Below the pieces are notes generated by a model. It was not told where the DNA came from and searched no databases. It worked only from the letters and a program-made list of their open reading frames with translations. From positions 1-64,000 of the forward strand of contig RWJK01001767.1 of the NCBI GenBank assembly GCA_004335835.1: a stretch of DNA of 64,000 bases, written 5' to 3'. Of this stretch, positions 47,201-63,400 are shown piece by piece (the first letter of the stretch is position 1; each line of letters opens with the position of its first letter). The translations under genes and the position numbers were made by a program. This DNA is from Scenedesmus sp. ARA3. Its lineage: Eukaryota; Chlorophyta; Chlorophyceae; Sphaeropleales; Scenedesmaceae.

Positions 47201-47912
47201 TAGGTGGCCATCAACAGCAGCCAGTGCTGTTGGCACCCCCAGCTGCGAGAGTTGCTGCGGCAGGTGCAGCTGCAGCAAGCTGTGTGCGTGTATTGAGTCC
47301 AGCACGCTAGCAGTGCTGCGGTTGCTGCTGCTGCTGCCGCTTGCAGGACGCTGCTGCTGCCGCCTGGGGTTTGGCAGCCGCAGCACGCCGACTGATCTGC
47401 TGCTGAGCAGCAGGAAGAGGTAGCATGCATCCCCTGATGATGTATCACATGCGAGTGCTGAAAAGACTTGGCCGGGGATGTGTAGCTGAACCCCCTGGCC
47501 AGTCTGCCCATTGCTGAGCGACACTTCTGCGAGCGTGAGGGTTGATGTGGTGTGGTTGTGCAGGTGCCAGTAGAGCTGATTGCCTGGCTGTCCCTGCGAC
47601 CTGCTGGGCAGTGCTACGCTGCCACCTGCAGCATACAACAGCAGTTGAACTTGTTTGAACACTGTCCTTTTCGCGCCGCAACAGCAGTAGCAGCAGCAGT
47701 ACTTGCAGATGTGTACTGTGTCAGCAGCACGTTACATCGGCTGCAACAGAAGAGGATATAATGCAGAATAGTGATCAGAAGGTTAGGGAGGCCTTACCTG
47801 ATGTCTGCGGCAGGAACAGCCACCTGTTTGGGTCATCGTGCTGCTGCCCTGCTGCTGTGACGTCCCTGTAGTCCACAGCTGCCACATGTCGCGTTTCAAT
47901 AAGGCGATCCAT
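38242..47912 (-). CDS. NUP160: Nucleoporin Nup160 (Y-complex scaffold)
   Basis: Minus-strand exons: 47912-47798, 47625-46436, 46166-45972, 45747-45490, 44006-43938, 43693-43615, 43154-42938, one or more between about 42253 and 40765 (boundaries partly unsure), 40516-40287, 39986-39758, 39677-38242. The N-terminal 435 residues are beta-rich, as expected for the Nup160 propeller. Later landmarks match Nup160 order: LWASVFNFASELDLIHDAY, RGQLQQLLSLPW, WGNYKSAAAAMLSHARRL, DLQREAALFGASALL, LPAWLLQPF, then ALMRVFIKHGRLLDAAQLAK and VWLPLQGLELLHA. The protein is a structural subunit of the nuclear pore outer ring. The exon from about 42113 to 40765 is long and Ala/Gly-rich. Joins on either side of 42938 and 42110 are not settled because of repeated cassettes there. 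The Gly-rich C-terminal tail (GGGGGRGGGGGGG) is unusual. Confidence 0.87.
42325..42865 (-). repeat. Four phase-matched cassette copies of Nup160 exon 7 end
   Basis: Downstream of exon 43154-42938 lie four units, each starting AACAG|GC and ending in a GTAGGT or GTGGGG donor. Between the splice sites they measure 66, 66, 67 and 63 bases. The first two are exact 22-codon units in the exon's own phase without stops, encoding QAQLLAVQEQLAELPYPLDT-like text. The third has one extra base, and the fourth has lost a codon. They may be used as alternative or additional exons. Confidence 0.8.
44271..45404 (-). repeat. Five copies of Nup160 exon 4 end, two of them 54-codon cassettes
   Basis: The end of exon 45747-45490 (VLRRPSAPEVLLAESNIKAL...GEVLQ) plus donor is repeated with ends at 45255, 44997, 44745, 44500 and 44271. 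The copies 45158-44997 and 44906-44745 are each exactly 162 bases from an AG to the GT, phase 0 and stop-free. The intron sequence between three copies is also stop-free, giving one open frame over 45404-44718. The copy ending at 44500 is frameshifted. Confidence 0.88.
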
Positions 47913-48781
47913 GCTTCTAATACTGCAAGGCGCTGCAAACGAGCTTATCAAAGCAGATCACATTGCAGAAGCGTGGAAGGCAGCACGTCGCTCGACCGCA
48001 TCAGGCTCTTCTCGGTGATAGCAACCTTACAGCGAACAGACAAACCGAAGTCATAACGTCCCTCGTATAGCACTGGCAGCTGCTGCTGAAAGTGCTCAGA
48101 TGGCAGAACCACGGAGCAACACCTTGAGCATAGTTCGAAGTTGTAACAGGCAGCAGTACACTCAGGTATGCAGGACGCAGCAACTGTGGATGGTGTTAAG
48201 CACATGTTTTTCAAGTGCAAAAATTGCAGCTGCAGGACCTACACGCACGAAGTAGCACACATTGCTGGAAGCCTGACTGCCGGACTGTGTCTGGCCAGAC
48301 CAATTGCAATTGGCTGATGCAAGAGTCCTGCGCAGTCCACTCACCACGGTCAACAGCTGAATGCCACGCATGTGGCATATTTCAACCAAACACAATTGTG
48401 GAGATTTCCACTGGTCTTCCCTCTCTTGCCTAGTGTTGTTGCAGTGCAACATGTACCTGACACACAGCAGGCATTGCTGCGCAGACCCCTGCTGGCGTTG
48501 GTTTCAGGCACATTAGGATGGTCACGACTGCGGTAGATGCAGCAGGTTAGGCGTACCCGAGCCATGCAGGTGGTGCACCCAAGGTTCAAAGGCAGTTTGG
48601 GTTCAGGGTTGCAGCAATGTCAACAGCAAAGGCACGGCACCCAAATCGCATGCCAATTTGTTGGCATCTACCTATTGTATTTCACATGCGCAAACTAATC
48701 AATCAGCGTTACATTTGAGATTGATTGCCAGGCAAGCAGTCACTTGTCGGCGCTGTGCTCGATCTGCAGCAGCTGGCCACA
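47913..48781. promoter_or_regulatory. Divergent intergenic region between Nup160 and METTL1 genes
   Basis: The genes point away from each other, so both promoters lie here. No clear core promoter motif or extra exon recognised. Confidence 0.5.
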
Positions 48782-52581
<3,800 letters not shown>

Positions 52582-54290
52582 GGGTGCTTCAGCTGAACCT
52601 GCAGATTTGATGGGTCTCGGGTTTGTGCTGGGTTTCGAGTGTGGAACGTGGCGCCTGTGCTGCTGTTGTTGTGGTGTTCGCGCTGCACCAGCCACTGCTG
52701 GTGCTGACATAACACGGCGCGCGGCGCTCGACAAGGTTGACGGGTTATCTGCTGACACTTTGTACATTATTATCGAGTGTGCTGGCAACACCTTGTTGCT
52801 TGTCGTGAGTGCTGCTGGCGCTGCATAAGTGCCGCTGCAAAATATCGCAGACACCGAATGTATAATACTTTGTGACAATTGGCCCGGTCATACTGTGCGG
52901 AGTGACTCATACAGCACTGCTGTGGCAGTTTCTCGAGCAGCAGTATGCTGTTGCGTGCGCACGCAAGGCGTGCTGCTGCAGCTGTGCAGCTGGCACTTGG
53001 CGACATGTGCCTGTTTGCTTGCTCTCAGGAGTCTACTGTGCTGCATGCTGTCACTCTTTATGCTGCAGTACAGCTGGTGTTGCATGTTGTGTTGCGTTGC
53101 ACGGCATTGCCATTGTTGGGATTCTGTGAACCTCTGTGCACGTCTGTTGTCCATGTATGACAGGTGATGCAAGATTGGTTCACCATCTCAAGTGCTTTTG
53201 TGCGACGTCCATCTTGTGCCACGCACCGACTCAACATCTGCTAATTTGACAAGGTTCGGCCCTGCATCCAATGAGGGCGCCACATGCAAGTGCAAATTGC
53301 ACTGTCTTTGCTGCAACCCTTTATACATGCGGCGGTGCTCGCCATGTGGGGCCTGTGTAACTTGCACCAGTTGCAGTTCCATCTCCACATCGTGTTTCAG
53401 GTCTGTGCGTTCCGAACTGTGCGCTCTCGCACAAGTGCAACCATTGCAATGCGTTACTTGTGAGATCATGGCGCACCTTTTGACTGTAGCCGTAACCAGA
53501 CAGGCCCAGGCAGCCCGCTTTCAGAGAGAGGATAGTTACATGTGGGTCCTGGCGTCATCTTGGATGGCTTTGCGCTGCAGCAGCTGCTGTGACAGACTGC
53601 GCAGCTAGGCCACATGTGACAGCGTGATCACCATGCACTGCACGCGCTGGCAGCCTAATAGCATGGCGTGTGTGCCAAATAATCAGCATCAATATCATCG
53701 ACAGCATAGTAACATTTGAGGTGACTGGAGGCACATGTGTTGGCTCTTCATGGACCTTCACCTGTACTGCTTGGTCGGCCATTGCAGTGCATGGCGAGTG
53801 CAGCTGCTGCCCATGGCCAGTTGGTAAGGTGGGTTGCTCTGGTTTGCGATTCATCGGGCAGGAACTGCTGCTGCGGAGTACGGTTGTGCGTAGACGCCAT
53901 ATTCGCTGTAGGTTGGTCCCTGTGGTGATGCACAAGTGGAATACCGCGGAGCAGCCGTGCACTGTCGAACCGATGGTAAAAAAGACATAGAGACACGTTT
54001 GTAGATTGTGAGTTGCTCAGCTCGTTTCATGCATGTTGTTCAAACGCACCATGAACTTTGAAGTGCACTTCACACTGTGTGACAGTCGCTTTGACGTTGG
54101 TGTTCGCTCAGAGATGCGCCCCGCCCCAGTGGATGGAAAACTGTTTACGCTACAGCTTTTTATGTCGCTGTATGGTTGGTATGGCAGCCTACAACCCTCA
54201 CGGCATGCGTCAAAGTAATCAATTTCTGCGCGTCTGACCAGGCGATCCGGTCAGCATGATTTGAAACGCATGAACCAATATCACAGCATC
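52582..54290. other. Intergenic region, no gene seen
   Basis: Between METTL1 and the first secreted Cys-rich gene. Several short frames exist; one at 53192-53608 is Cys-rich but lacks splice or family support. Confidence 0.5.
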
Positions 54291-55017
54291 ATGCGGTCTC
54301 TACTGGCGGTGACAGTTGCAGTGCTGCTAGCTTCATGTAGGTCCTGCCAAGATAATCCACGGCTAACCACCGGCACAACGTCTGCAGCACGTGTTGCATG
54401 TCATCAAATAACACCTAAGTGACCGATTATGTGCGGAGGGGCCGCCGGAACGCCATGTGCAGGCAGCACTACAAGGACAGCTGCAGCAGCAAAGCGCTCA
54501 GCTAGCCAGTTGGGCAGCCACCTATACATGTACAGCAGCTGCCAAAAATACACGATATTCTGCCTTTTATATTTCTATATGTGCTGCTTGTCAACCGCAG
54601 GCTCGGCTCAGGAATGCCAGGTACCTCCCTCAGTGGTGCTGACAGTAGCCAACAGCCCCAACTTCTGTGACAGCAGCAGCAACAACACACTCTGGGCAGA
54701 GTTCTCCTACTCCTTCAGGCAAGCAAACAGCTTCAAACTATTTTTTTTGACGTGCGATGATCAGCAGCATTGGCGTCCAGGCGGTACGCTTTCAGGAGTG
54801 CATGCTGCCAAGCAGTCACTGTTGCAGCGCTACTTGATGTTCACACATGCAGGATGCACAGTACTGGCAGCCGTGTCCCATACACTGCCTTGAGCTGCAG
54901 GATGTTTAACCATTATACGACTGACTATGTGCAGAACGGTTGAAGGAGAGCCCCTAATTACATCTGTTATAGATGGAGGCAATGCCTGCGAACATGTGCA
55001 AAGTGAGCTGAGCGGAC

Positions 55018-55055
<38 letters not shown>

Positions 55056-55476
55056 GACAGCGGCAGCGGCAGCCACAGCAGAGGGCAAGAGGCACCTGCA
55101 ACTTTGTTTCATTGCTGCTGCTGTCTGGCGTATCTGGGTCACTGCAGTACTCTTTCTGCATGAACAGGGTGTTGTATGACCATACATACATCATCAAATG
55201 CATCCTGTGCTGCAGGCGAACGGCGTATTGGCACTTCGGAGATAACCGGCAACATAACAGTCACATGCACTAGGCCAGGTGCGAGCCAGAGCCGAGATCG
55301 GCACAGCAGGACGCACTGGAGCGCTACAGCACAGCACAGCCATGGTGGCACAGGTGTTGTGGCAGCAAAAGCATTAGACATGCTACAGACGTCTGTTTCA
55401 ACGCACGAGCACAGCTATGGCTGCAGCTCTCGCTGCGGCTGCAGTGGTGGCAGCAGCAGCAGCCTCACTGCTTCCA

Positions 55477-55508
<32 letters not shown>

Positions 55509-58464
55509 GGCAGCGGCAGCAGCAACATTGAAGCATGCAAGCCACCTTCAACCATCATGCAGCATAGGTTGGTCTGCACAGCAGCGCTGCAGTACAGCAG
55601 AGCTGCAGCATACAAACAGCTCTGCACTGCGGGCCAACCGCTGCAAGGCCAGCAGCTAATGATGGTATCACACTGCACACCCTCCTAGCAGCTTGCTCAT
55701 TCACTCTTGCGTGCACTGCCGCCACAACATACCTTTGCAACATGCGCAACAGGCGGCGCATCATTCGATAATGGCCTGCACACCATCACCCTGCGAGCAG
55801 CATATGAAGGCACACTCCCTTGCCCAGGAGGGCTGGCATTTGTCACAGCACAGCCAACTCTGCTGGCAGCCCCAAAGATTGCACTGCAGGCACCAGCAAG
55901 GACGCAGCTGTGCCAAGGCACCAAGTCATTTTCAGTGGTGTTTCCGGAGGTGCAGGAGACTGAAAAGTATGCGGGGGCGCTGCAGCTGTCTGCTGCATTG
56001 GAGGATGGCACTCCCTGCACAGCCACCACTCCAAAGCCAGGCAAGCTTTTTTTCTTGTGGCGAGCGATGTTGAGCCACACAGCAGCAGCGTGTTGGCAGG
56101 TACATTATTGCTTGTTCAGCAGCTGCACAGCTGTTGGTGGTGAGCCCGGCACAGAACACCAGTGAGCGACACTGGCGTTAGCCGGGGTGTCAGTTTCTAC
56201 CTTTGGCACTGGCACCGTACCTTGCAGCAGTTGCAGGCACAGGAAACGATGGATCTCTGGCAAGCTTCATACCAGATTGTCATTGTTTTTGCTGCCACAG
56301 GCTTAGCTGGTCCTGTGACCGTTACATGCAGCAGCGCTGCTGCAGCCGGCTTCCCCAAAGGCCGCCACACTATCACACTGCAGGCAGCACCAGACACCAG
56401 CAGCAGCAGCAGCAGTGAAGCCATCAGCGTGGAGGGCTGTGCATTGCCTAAACCTGTCAGCTTGGTTGCAGCGGTGGTAGTGATGGCACCTCCTCAGCTG
56501 CGGCTTCAGCAGGTGGCTTTCAGCAAGAGGCCGCCTGCATGAACAGCAACAGCGTGAACCTCAGGTAAGCAGCAGGCACACCTGCATGAGCGCAACAAGC
56601 TTAATTGTACATGATGTTGTGCTGAAGTAGCGGCAGGCGGCTTGGTGAGGAGTCGCTGGTTGGGGAGACGCGCCTCAGAAGCCGTGCAGAAAGCATAAGA
56701 TGTGCGCAGTACTTGCTTTGCTGCAACAAGTGACTGTCATGGTCTGGCAAAGCCATGTTTCACAGCTGTGCCTGCCTGTCTGCTGGCAGGTTCAACTACA
56801 TTGTTGCGCGGGGTGGGGACGCGCCTAAGCTCACCAACCCCAAAGCAAGCGCAAACTTTGCTGGCGGGAGCATTGCAGCAGCAGCACAGGTGGCCTGGAA
56901 GACAACACTCCAGGGTGAGTCTGGCCATGAGACCACTTTGTCCTGGGCCTGTCTTCGTCCTTCTCTGTTTTAGGCACGGAAGAGCATAGGCTCAAGCTGG
57001 CTTGCTGCTTTTCATGTGTTCTTTTCTCGTAACTTGTAGCACTTTGTCCTGCTCATCAACACGCTTCTCAACAGCACATGCGCTTCAAGCTGCAGAAACA
57101 TGTTGGTCTGTCAAGTTGTCAAGGGCTCTGGGCAACTGCGCTAGTGACCTGGTCAAAAGGTTTTGGTGTTCATAATGCGCCCGCTTATGTGTGGCTGTCA
57201 CAGCAGTCGTGAGCACACAGCAGCCAAACCACTGCTGCACTCCGCTGCTGATCATATCTCGACTGTTCACCTGCTGCCGCCGCTTTGCTGCAGCCACCAG
57301 CAGCACGCAAGGTCAGCTGGCAGTTTCTTGCAGCGGCAACTTTGCAGCGCTGAAAGCAGCAGCGGTAAATGTACAAGCGCAGCTTACGGCCACATGTGGA
57401 GTGAGCAGCATCAACTCTGGCAACAGCGGCAGGCGCTTGACAACAGCAGGGACGCCAGAACAGCACTTGCTACAGCTTGCAGGATCTGCAACACCTGTTG
57501 CTACAGCACAAGTGTCACCAGACTCACCAGCAACCAGCAACCTTGAAAAGCAGTTGATTGCCAGGAGGCTGCTTATTGAGGGTGAATTAGATGCTACAGC
57601 AGCAGCTGCCGGGATTGGTACCCAACTGAATGTCTCCATTGCTAATGCAGCAGGACTTGAGGCTGAGCTAGCAGCTGCTGCTGCAGATGCAGAGGCAGCA
57701 GCAGCAGCACACACCAGCGTGACGCGCTCTGTTGCGGTGCGGCAGGCGCTGTCCTGCTGCCTGAGCAATGTGGTGGCATATGCCAGGTCATGGACCGGGG
57801 AGGGCTCTGTCTGCTTCAAGCACGCCCGCCCAGGCTCGGGTGAGCGGCGAAGCCAACTGATTTGACAAGAACGCAGTCTATCATTAAGATGGGCAGCATG
57901 AAGTGCAGTGATGGCACCACTGATGCTGCTCAAACAACAGTCTCCGACAGATCTGCCGCTACCTTCTTCAACATATCCTTGCACTCACCAACGTATGCAT
58001 TACGGCAACTGATTCCACTGCCGCACGACCCAGACCTTCCCCCTTGCTCTGTCAACGAAGGCATGTACAACCGAGGCCCCATGCCAGACGGCATCATGTG
58101 GAGTGTCCCGCAAGCCCCCGGCCTCTCCTTCTCCAACAACCGCGTGCCAGCTGACTGCGCAGGCGGCACTGACATTGGACGAGTCACCGCAACCTGCACA
58201 GAACGCCACCTTATGCAAATTGAGGTGATCACTAAGAGGGTTGATGCGGTGGCTTCACAGCTATTTTGGTTCGGGTGTCAGCCGCCGAAGCAGAGTGGAT
58301 GTGGTAGCAACACGTGGGTGGCAACTGCAGAGCCGACAGATATTGATGGCACGTTTAGGTCGGCTGTTATGTTGGCTGAGGTGTTGGAGTGCCCGTGCTC
58401 CAAGCTGTACTGGGCTGTGTATCAAGCGGGGAGTTTCAGGGATCTAGCGCGCGACCAGTGCTAG
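54291..58464 (+). CDS. Secreted Cys-rich multidomain protein A (unrecognised family)
   Basis: Exons 54291-54336, 54601-54718, 54935-55002, 55216-55278, 55753-56040, 56301-56564, 56790-56914, 57294-57839, 58034-58464. Phases agree except for one missing base in exon 6 (near 56518). MRSLLAVTVAVLLAS is a signal peptide. About three related beta-rich segments follow, with motifs NTLWAEFSYSFR, ITVTCTRPG, HTITLRAAYEG, VTVTCSSAAAAGFPKG and GQLAVSCSGNF, each with paired Cys as in Ig-like sandwiches. An Ala/Glu-rich linker leads to a Cys-rich end (CCLSNVVAYARSW, GSVCFKHARPG, RVPADCAGGTDIGRV, SKLYWAVYQAGSF). Introns at 54719 and 56041 begin with GC, not GT. The role may be cell-wall or surface binding, but this is a guess. 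About 649 residues if the frame were intact. Confidence 0.72.
56301..56564 (+). pseudogene. Exon 6 of protein A carries a one-base frameshift
   Basis: Exon 6 must take in phase 1 and leave in phase 2, needing one more base than the 264 present. Upstream, the frame reads APPQLRLQQVAF; downstream, the homologous text QQEAACMNSNSVNLR is in the next frame. As written, translation stops at TGA about 56540. It may be a real lesion or a sequence error. Confidence 0.7.
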
Positions 58465-59085
58465 ACTTTTTGGCATAACCCCATGTGCGATTATCTATCA
58501 CGGAAGAGCTTGCAGCACTTGCATTTTGTCATTGTTTTAGCATGGCAGGTGCCTGATTGCACGAGGTCTAGTTCCAGGTCCTGGGTGATGTGTGCCCTTT
58601 CCCAAGGCTGTTTGGCTCTTCAAAAGGCACTGCACTAGCACCAGTTGCATGCACAAATCCTTGAAAGCCCCATACCTGGGTAAAATCTCTTGATTGCAAT
58701 GTAGGCTTTCTGTGTGAGACGTCCTGCCGAGTTGAGCACACTCTGGGGGCAAGTAGAGGTGAACAGATGCTGCACATCCGTGCACGCATTGAGCTGCGTG
58801 TTCTGCTGTATTCCTTGGTGTATGTTGACTACAGCATACCAACATGGTGCTGCATTTGAGCCGCCTCCCGTTGCATTGGCCGGCGCCTCCTGGCTGCTGC
58901 TGCTGCAGGTAATTCTATGTGTGCAGTTTGTACGTGCAACTTGCACCGTTGAACGGTAGGGGTGCGAAGCTACAAGATGTGTCTCAGCAGGCCAGTTGGG
59001 TCTTGTTCGTCATGCCATGCGGGTGTGTTACAAGCTGCACGCCATGTATAGCTCATTCTCTGGCTTTCCTGCTCCCTCTTTGTTT

Positions 59086-59117
<32 letters not shown>

Positions 59118-60423
59118 TGGCCTAAGCGCTTATGGAAACGCATGTGCTACAGCAGCTTACTTCAGTGGCTGTTCATGGGCGGAGCAATCGTTGCCCGACG
59201 CCCACACCAGTTGTTGAACACTGGCATGCGCATGTACAGTGCACAAAGCGGACTGAGCTGCAGGAGCGTGCACATCCTCTGAATCTGTGTGCTGCTGTGG
59301 AGCGCCTGCACGCTGCTAATGCGGGCCGCGTAAATTTGCAGTATTTATTAGGAGCAATGGTTGGACATTGAGCGTCCAGATCTTTCTAGCTGTTGACAGC
59401 CTGTAATCTCTTTGTACAGATACAACCTGCTGTTGAAAAGTTGGGATATGTTGGGGTGCAAGGCGTCGATGGTTTGCATGGCTGGAGCATGTGTAGCATG
59501 TGCAGCGCCCGGCACACATGGCTGCAGGGCCAGCAGGTACCGTTACTGCAGTGGTGACACCAACCTTGTGGTGCGCAATTGTTTGTCAAGCAGAACAGAG
59601 TTTGAGCTACACTCAAGGGACATGCAGCTGCACTTCTGTCATGCGAGGAAGGCTTAGCAAATAACAGCAGCACCGCTGCATAAACATCAAGCACTGGCAC
59701 ATAGTATGGTCATGATGTTATGCAGTGCCTGCGTGTGGATGCAGCACATTCCCTGACTTTGTTTGTGGCCGCGATATGAAGGCGTCTGGGATTCATGAGA
59801 AGGTGCTTTCCCACATGTGCTGCCACTTGCTTGACTGGCACATTGCAGTGTCACACTTGGACGCATTGTGTGCTGCACAGTCCGACTGTGCAACGGTTGC
59901 ATGGTGCCGGTGCAGCGGTCAACGGGCAGCCAGTCTACAGCCAGCCATGCCGCCAATGATGCTTGTAAGATAGCATTGCGATTAGAACGAGTGTCAGGCG
60001 TGTTGCTTGTGTTTCTACACACCGTTGTCAACTCTCTCCACTGTTGGCCAACATGCCATGGCAGCGTTGGCAGTGTTGGCAGCCACGTGGTACAATACCA
60101 CTTGCGTCGGTGCAACGGCGTTCATCAAAACCTGCTGAAAACGACCGTTGAAAACCATGTGCACGTGCCTTGCTTGTGTAAATGACGTGCGTTGGTGATA
60201 TCAGTGTCACCTTCACAGTCAAGTTCTCACCGGATATGCATACGGCTACGTTCGCTCGACAGGCGAAGCAAACGAAACGCAGAAACCACGCAGTCAACTA
60301 CAATCAAACTGCGCAAAGTGTATTGGTGCTGCTGACAAGAAGCCTTGCGAAGAGAACAAGTCGCATCTGTGCTGCTTGCTGCCTGTTTAGCATGTGCTGG
60401 TGAATAACAGAATGACACACAAC
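58465..60423. other. Spacer between the secreted paralogues
   Basis: No supported gene. It contains a (CAG)-rich tract at about 59087-59118 and a Cys-rich open frame at 59412-59657 behind a GTACAG, which lacks homology to the flanking genes as far as I can see. Confidence 0.45.
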
Positions 60424-63400
60424 ATGGTACTTACGTTGGTTGCTTTGGTGACGGTGCTATCAGCGTCTCTGCCTCGATTGGGTAGGTGGTTTCGCGGCAA
60501 TCCTCTGGTTGATGTGTTCCTGAGCGCACCGCGGCAGCATCGACTGGGTGGTCGCTGTTAGCGCTGTTACAGCAGCAGCATTCGACCATAGCATGCAGAT
60601 ACGGTGTAGTGACACACATGATGCAGCTGCTTCCTGCTGCTGCAACCTACTACTGCAGGAACAGCAGCAGCAGCAGTGCTGGTCTGGCGTACTCACTGCA
60701 CAGCTCCTGACGTGCTTTGCTTCACTGCCAATTCATAAAAGCACGGTGCGCAAACCTCTTGGTTCCTGCTTGCATCAAACGATCCTTACGGCAACCGTTT
60801 TGCTGCTTCCTCTGCTGCTGCTGCACTTGTTTGTCCGCAGGTCTGGCACAGTGCACCAACCCTCCCACCTTCAATCTTAATGCAGCAACAGCGCCTGACT
60901 TATGCCTTGGCACTGGTGACAACACCATATGGGCCGAGTTCACACACACCATGCGGGGAGTAAACGGCCGTCCAGTGTTTACGGCATCTGTTGACGGGCA
61001 GTTGAGCTGCGTTGAAATGTATGGTGAGTTTGCTGTCTTGCCATGGCAGGGCAACCTTGCACTGCAGCAACAGCAGCAGCAAGCTGATACATGCTGGTGC
61101 TGCTTGCAGACAATTTTTCCAATGCACAAACCAAACATTGTGCATTTAGAAACATATCTACAGCTGACAACCAGCACCTCAAAACACTGCTGCGTCAAAA
61201 CATTGCATGCTGCTTGCAGAGCGCCACCCAAGTGCAGACCCAGCCACCACCAACCCCACCCTCACCTACACAACTGTCTACTGCAGCAGAGCTGGCAATG
61301 CTGCCTTCGCCCCAGGCCCACACGACATAACCCTGAAAGTATCATATGAAGGCTTCTTCCCCTGCGGCGGCGGCGTAGCAATCAGCACAGCACGCGTCAC
61401 AGTGCAGCAGCCTGCTGAAATTGCTCTGGCAGCACCAGCTGCTGAAACACAGCTGTGCTTTGGAGCTACCTCTGTTACTGTGGAGTTTCCGCAGGCGCGT
61501 GTGCAGCTTGCATATGGAGGGGAGCTGCAGCTAGCTGCTGTCCTCAATGGCAACATCCCTTGTGCGGCTGTTGTAAACAGTAACGGTGCGTGCGGCTGTA
61601 ACGTCTTCTACATTGCTGCTGTGGGGTATGCAGGGAGCAGCAGCGGGTGCACGGCAGCTCAGCATCAAGCTGACACACGCATGCACCCTGGACATCTGCA
61701 GCTGTCTCGCAGCCTGTTTTGTGCGCTCCACAAAGCGATGGCTAAACAACGTTTGCAGCTTGCCTAGTGCGTGGCATGCTTGCAAAACGTGCTAAGTATT
61801 TCCGCGCTGATGTATACCTCTGCAGGCGGCGGCACATCCCGCTCTGTAACAGTCACATGCAGCTCAACTGACGCAGCAGCATTCCCAGCTGGCAGCCCGT
61901 AACCCTTACAGCAGCAGCAGCGGACCCCATGCTGTCAGGCTGTGCTGCCCCTCGCCCAATCCAGCTCAGCACGAGTCTGGCAGTGTTTGCAGCACCGAAG
62001 TTGCAGCTGCGGCCTGTTGCGATGCAGCAGATCGCCTGCCGGTCCAGCAGGGCTGTTACAATGCGCTTCAGCTATGTTGTGCGGGACGGAGGCAGCAGGC
62101 CGATTCTGAGCAACCCGCGGGCGATTGTCAATGTGCCTGGCATCAGGCCTGGGGCGCTCAGGGTCACTTGCACACCAACTTTACGAGGTGAGCGGATGAG
62201 CTGCTCTATACTGTAGGTCATGGCTTGGTTGCAGCATCAGCATCAGCATCACATGCTGTGCATCAAACTGTAGCTGTGCTGCAGCTTGCAGCTAGCCAGG
62301 GGTGCAGTGATGCTCGTTGTGCATACCAGGCGCGGCCGCTGCTGCATCAGGCTGCCGCTGCAGCTGCATTGTTGCTTTCTGGACACGATGTGCATTCAAT
62401 GCTACACCAAAATGTGCTACAGTGCAAGTCGCCCGACACTGCTGCACTGCTGAATGTATCCTGCTCTGCAGCCACCACAGCTTTCAGGGGACAGCTGGCG
62501 GTGACTTGCAGCGGAAACTTCACTGCGCAAAACATACGCAGCCTCAGCGTGCGAGCTGAGCTGACAGCAACGTGCAACTCCCAAACGGGCGCTGCAAGCA
62601 CTCACGGCACTTCTTCAACAGGAGCAATTGCGACGAATGCTGGCCGGCGCATGCTGAAGGATGACAATCAAACTGGACCACCCAAAGCAGAAATAACACC
62701 AACCCCACGCCAGCCAGGCGGAGAAAGTCAAGATACAACTCATGCAGACATAATGGATGATCCCTTGGCAGCAGGCCAAGCACAAGACAGGGGAGCAAAG
62801 GAAGATGCACGCGAAGGAAGCTCCAACATGTTGCCAGAGGAGGCAGCAGCAGCAGCAGCAGCGGCAGCAGTGGAACAGCCAAACATGGCGGCAGCAGCAG
62901 CAGCAGCAGCAACCGGCAGCTCTGTCACGCGCGCTGCTCGTGCCACCCAAGAGCTCGGTTGCTGCCTTGATGATGCTGTTGCATACGCCCGCACCCGCAA
63001 CTGGAGCCCAAATTCCCAGCGCGGCTCTGTGTGCTTTGCACACGCGCGTCCAGGCTTGTTTGACTTTCAATGCCCGGGGCCTGCGCGCGAGGGGTTTTAC
63101 AACCAGGGTCCTGCCCCAAATGCTTTCATGTGGGCGGTGCCGCAGACGCCCGGGCTGGCGTTGCGTAACAGCCGCGTTGCTGCGGATTGTGCGGGAGGCA
63201 CGGATGTTGGCCGCGTGAATGCAACATGCATCGCCAATGACCTGATGCAGGTGCAGATGATATCTTGGAAAGTTGATGACATTCGTACGCAGCTGTTTTA
63301 CTTTGGGTGCGCGCCGCCGAGGGAGACTGGCTGCCCCGGCAATGACTGGATTGGCGTCGGGCCCTCGACTGACATAGATGACAGGCTGCGGTCGAGCGTG

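Noticed and set aside
53192..53608. Cys-rich plus-strand frame of 138 codons
   Set aside because: No spaced Cys motif, no splice context and no similarity to neighbours that I can see.
57313..57984. Minus-strand 223-codon frame
   Set aside because: Antisense shadow of the exon 57294-57839. The plus strand has conserved motifs and splice sites.
59412..59657. Cys-rich frame between the secreted paralogues
   Set aside because: An acceptor-like GTACAG precedes it, but no upstream exon or shared motif supports a gene.
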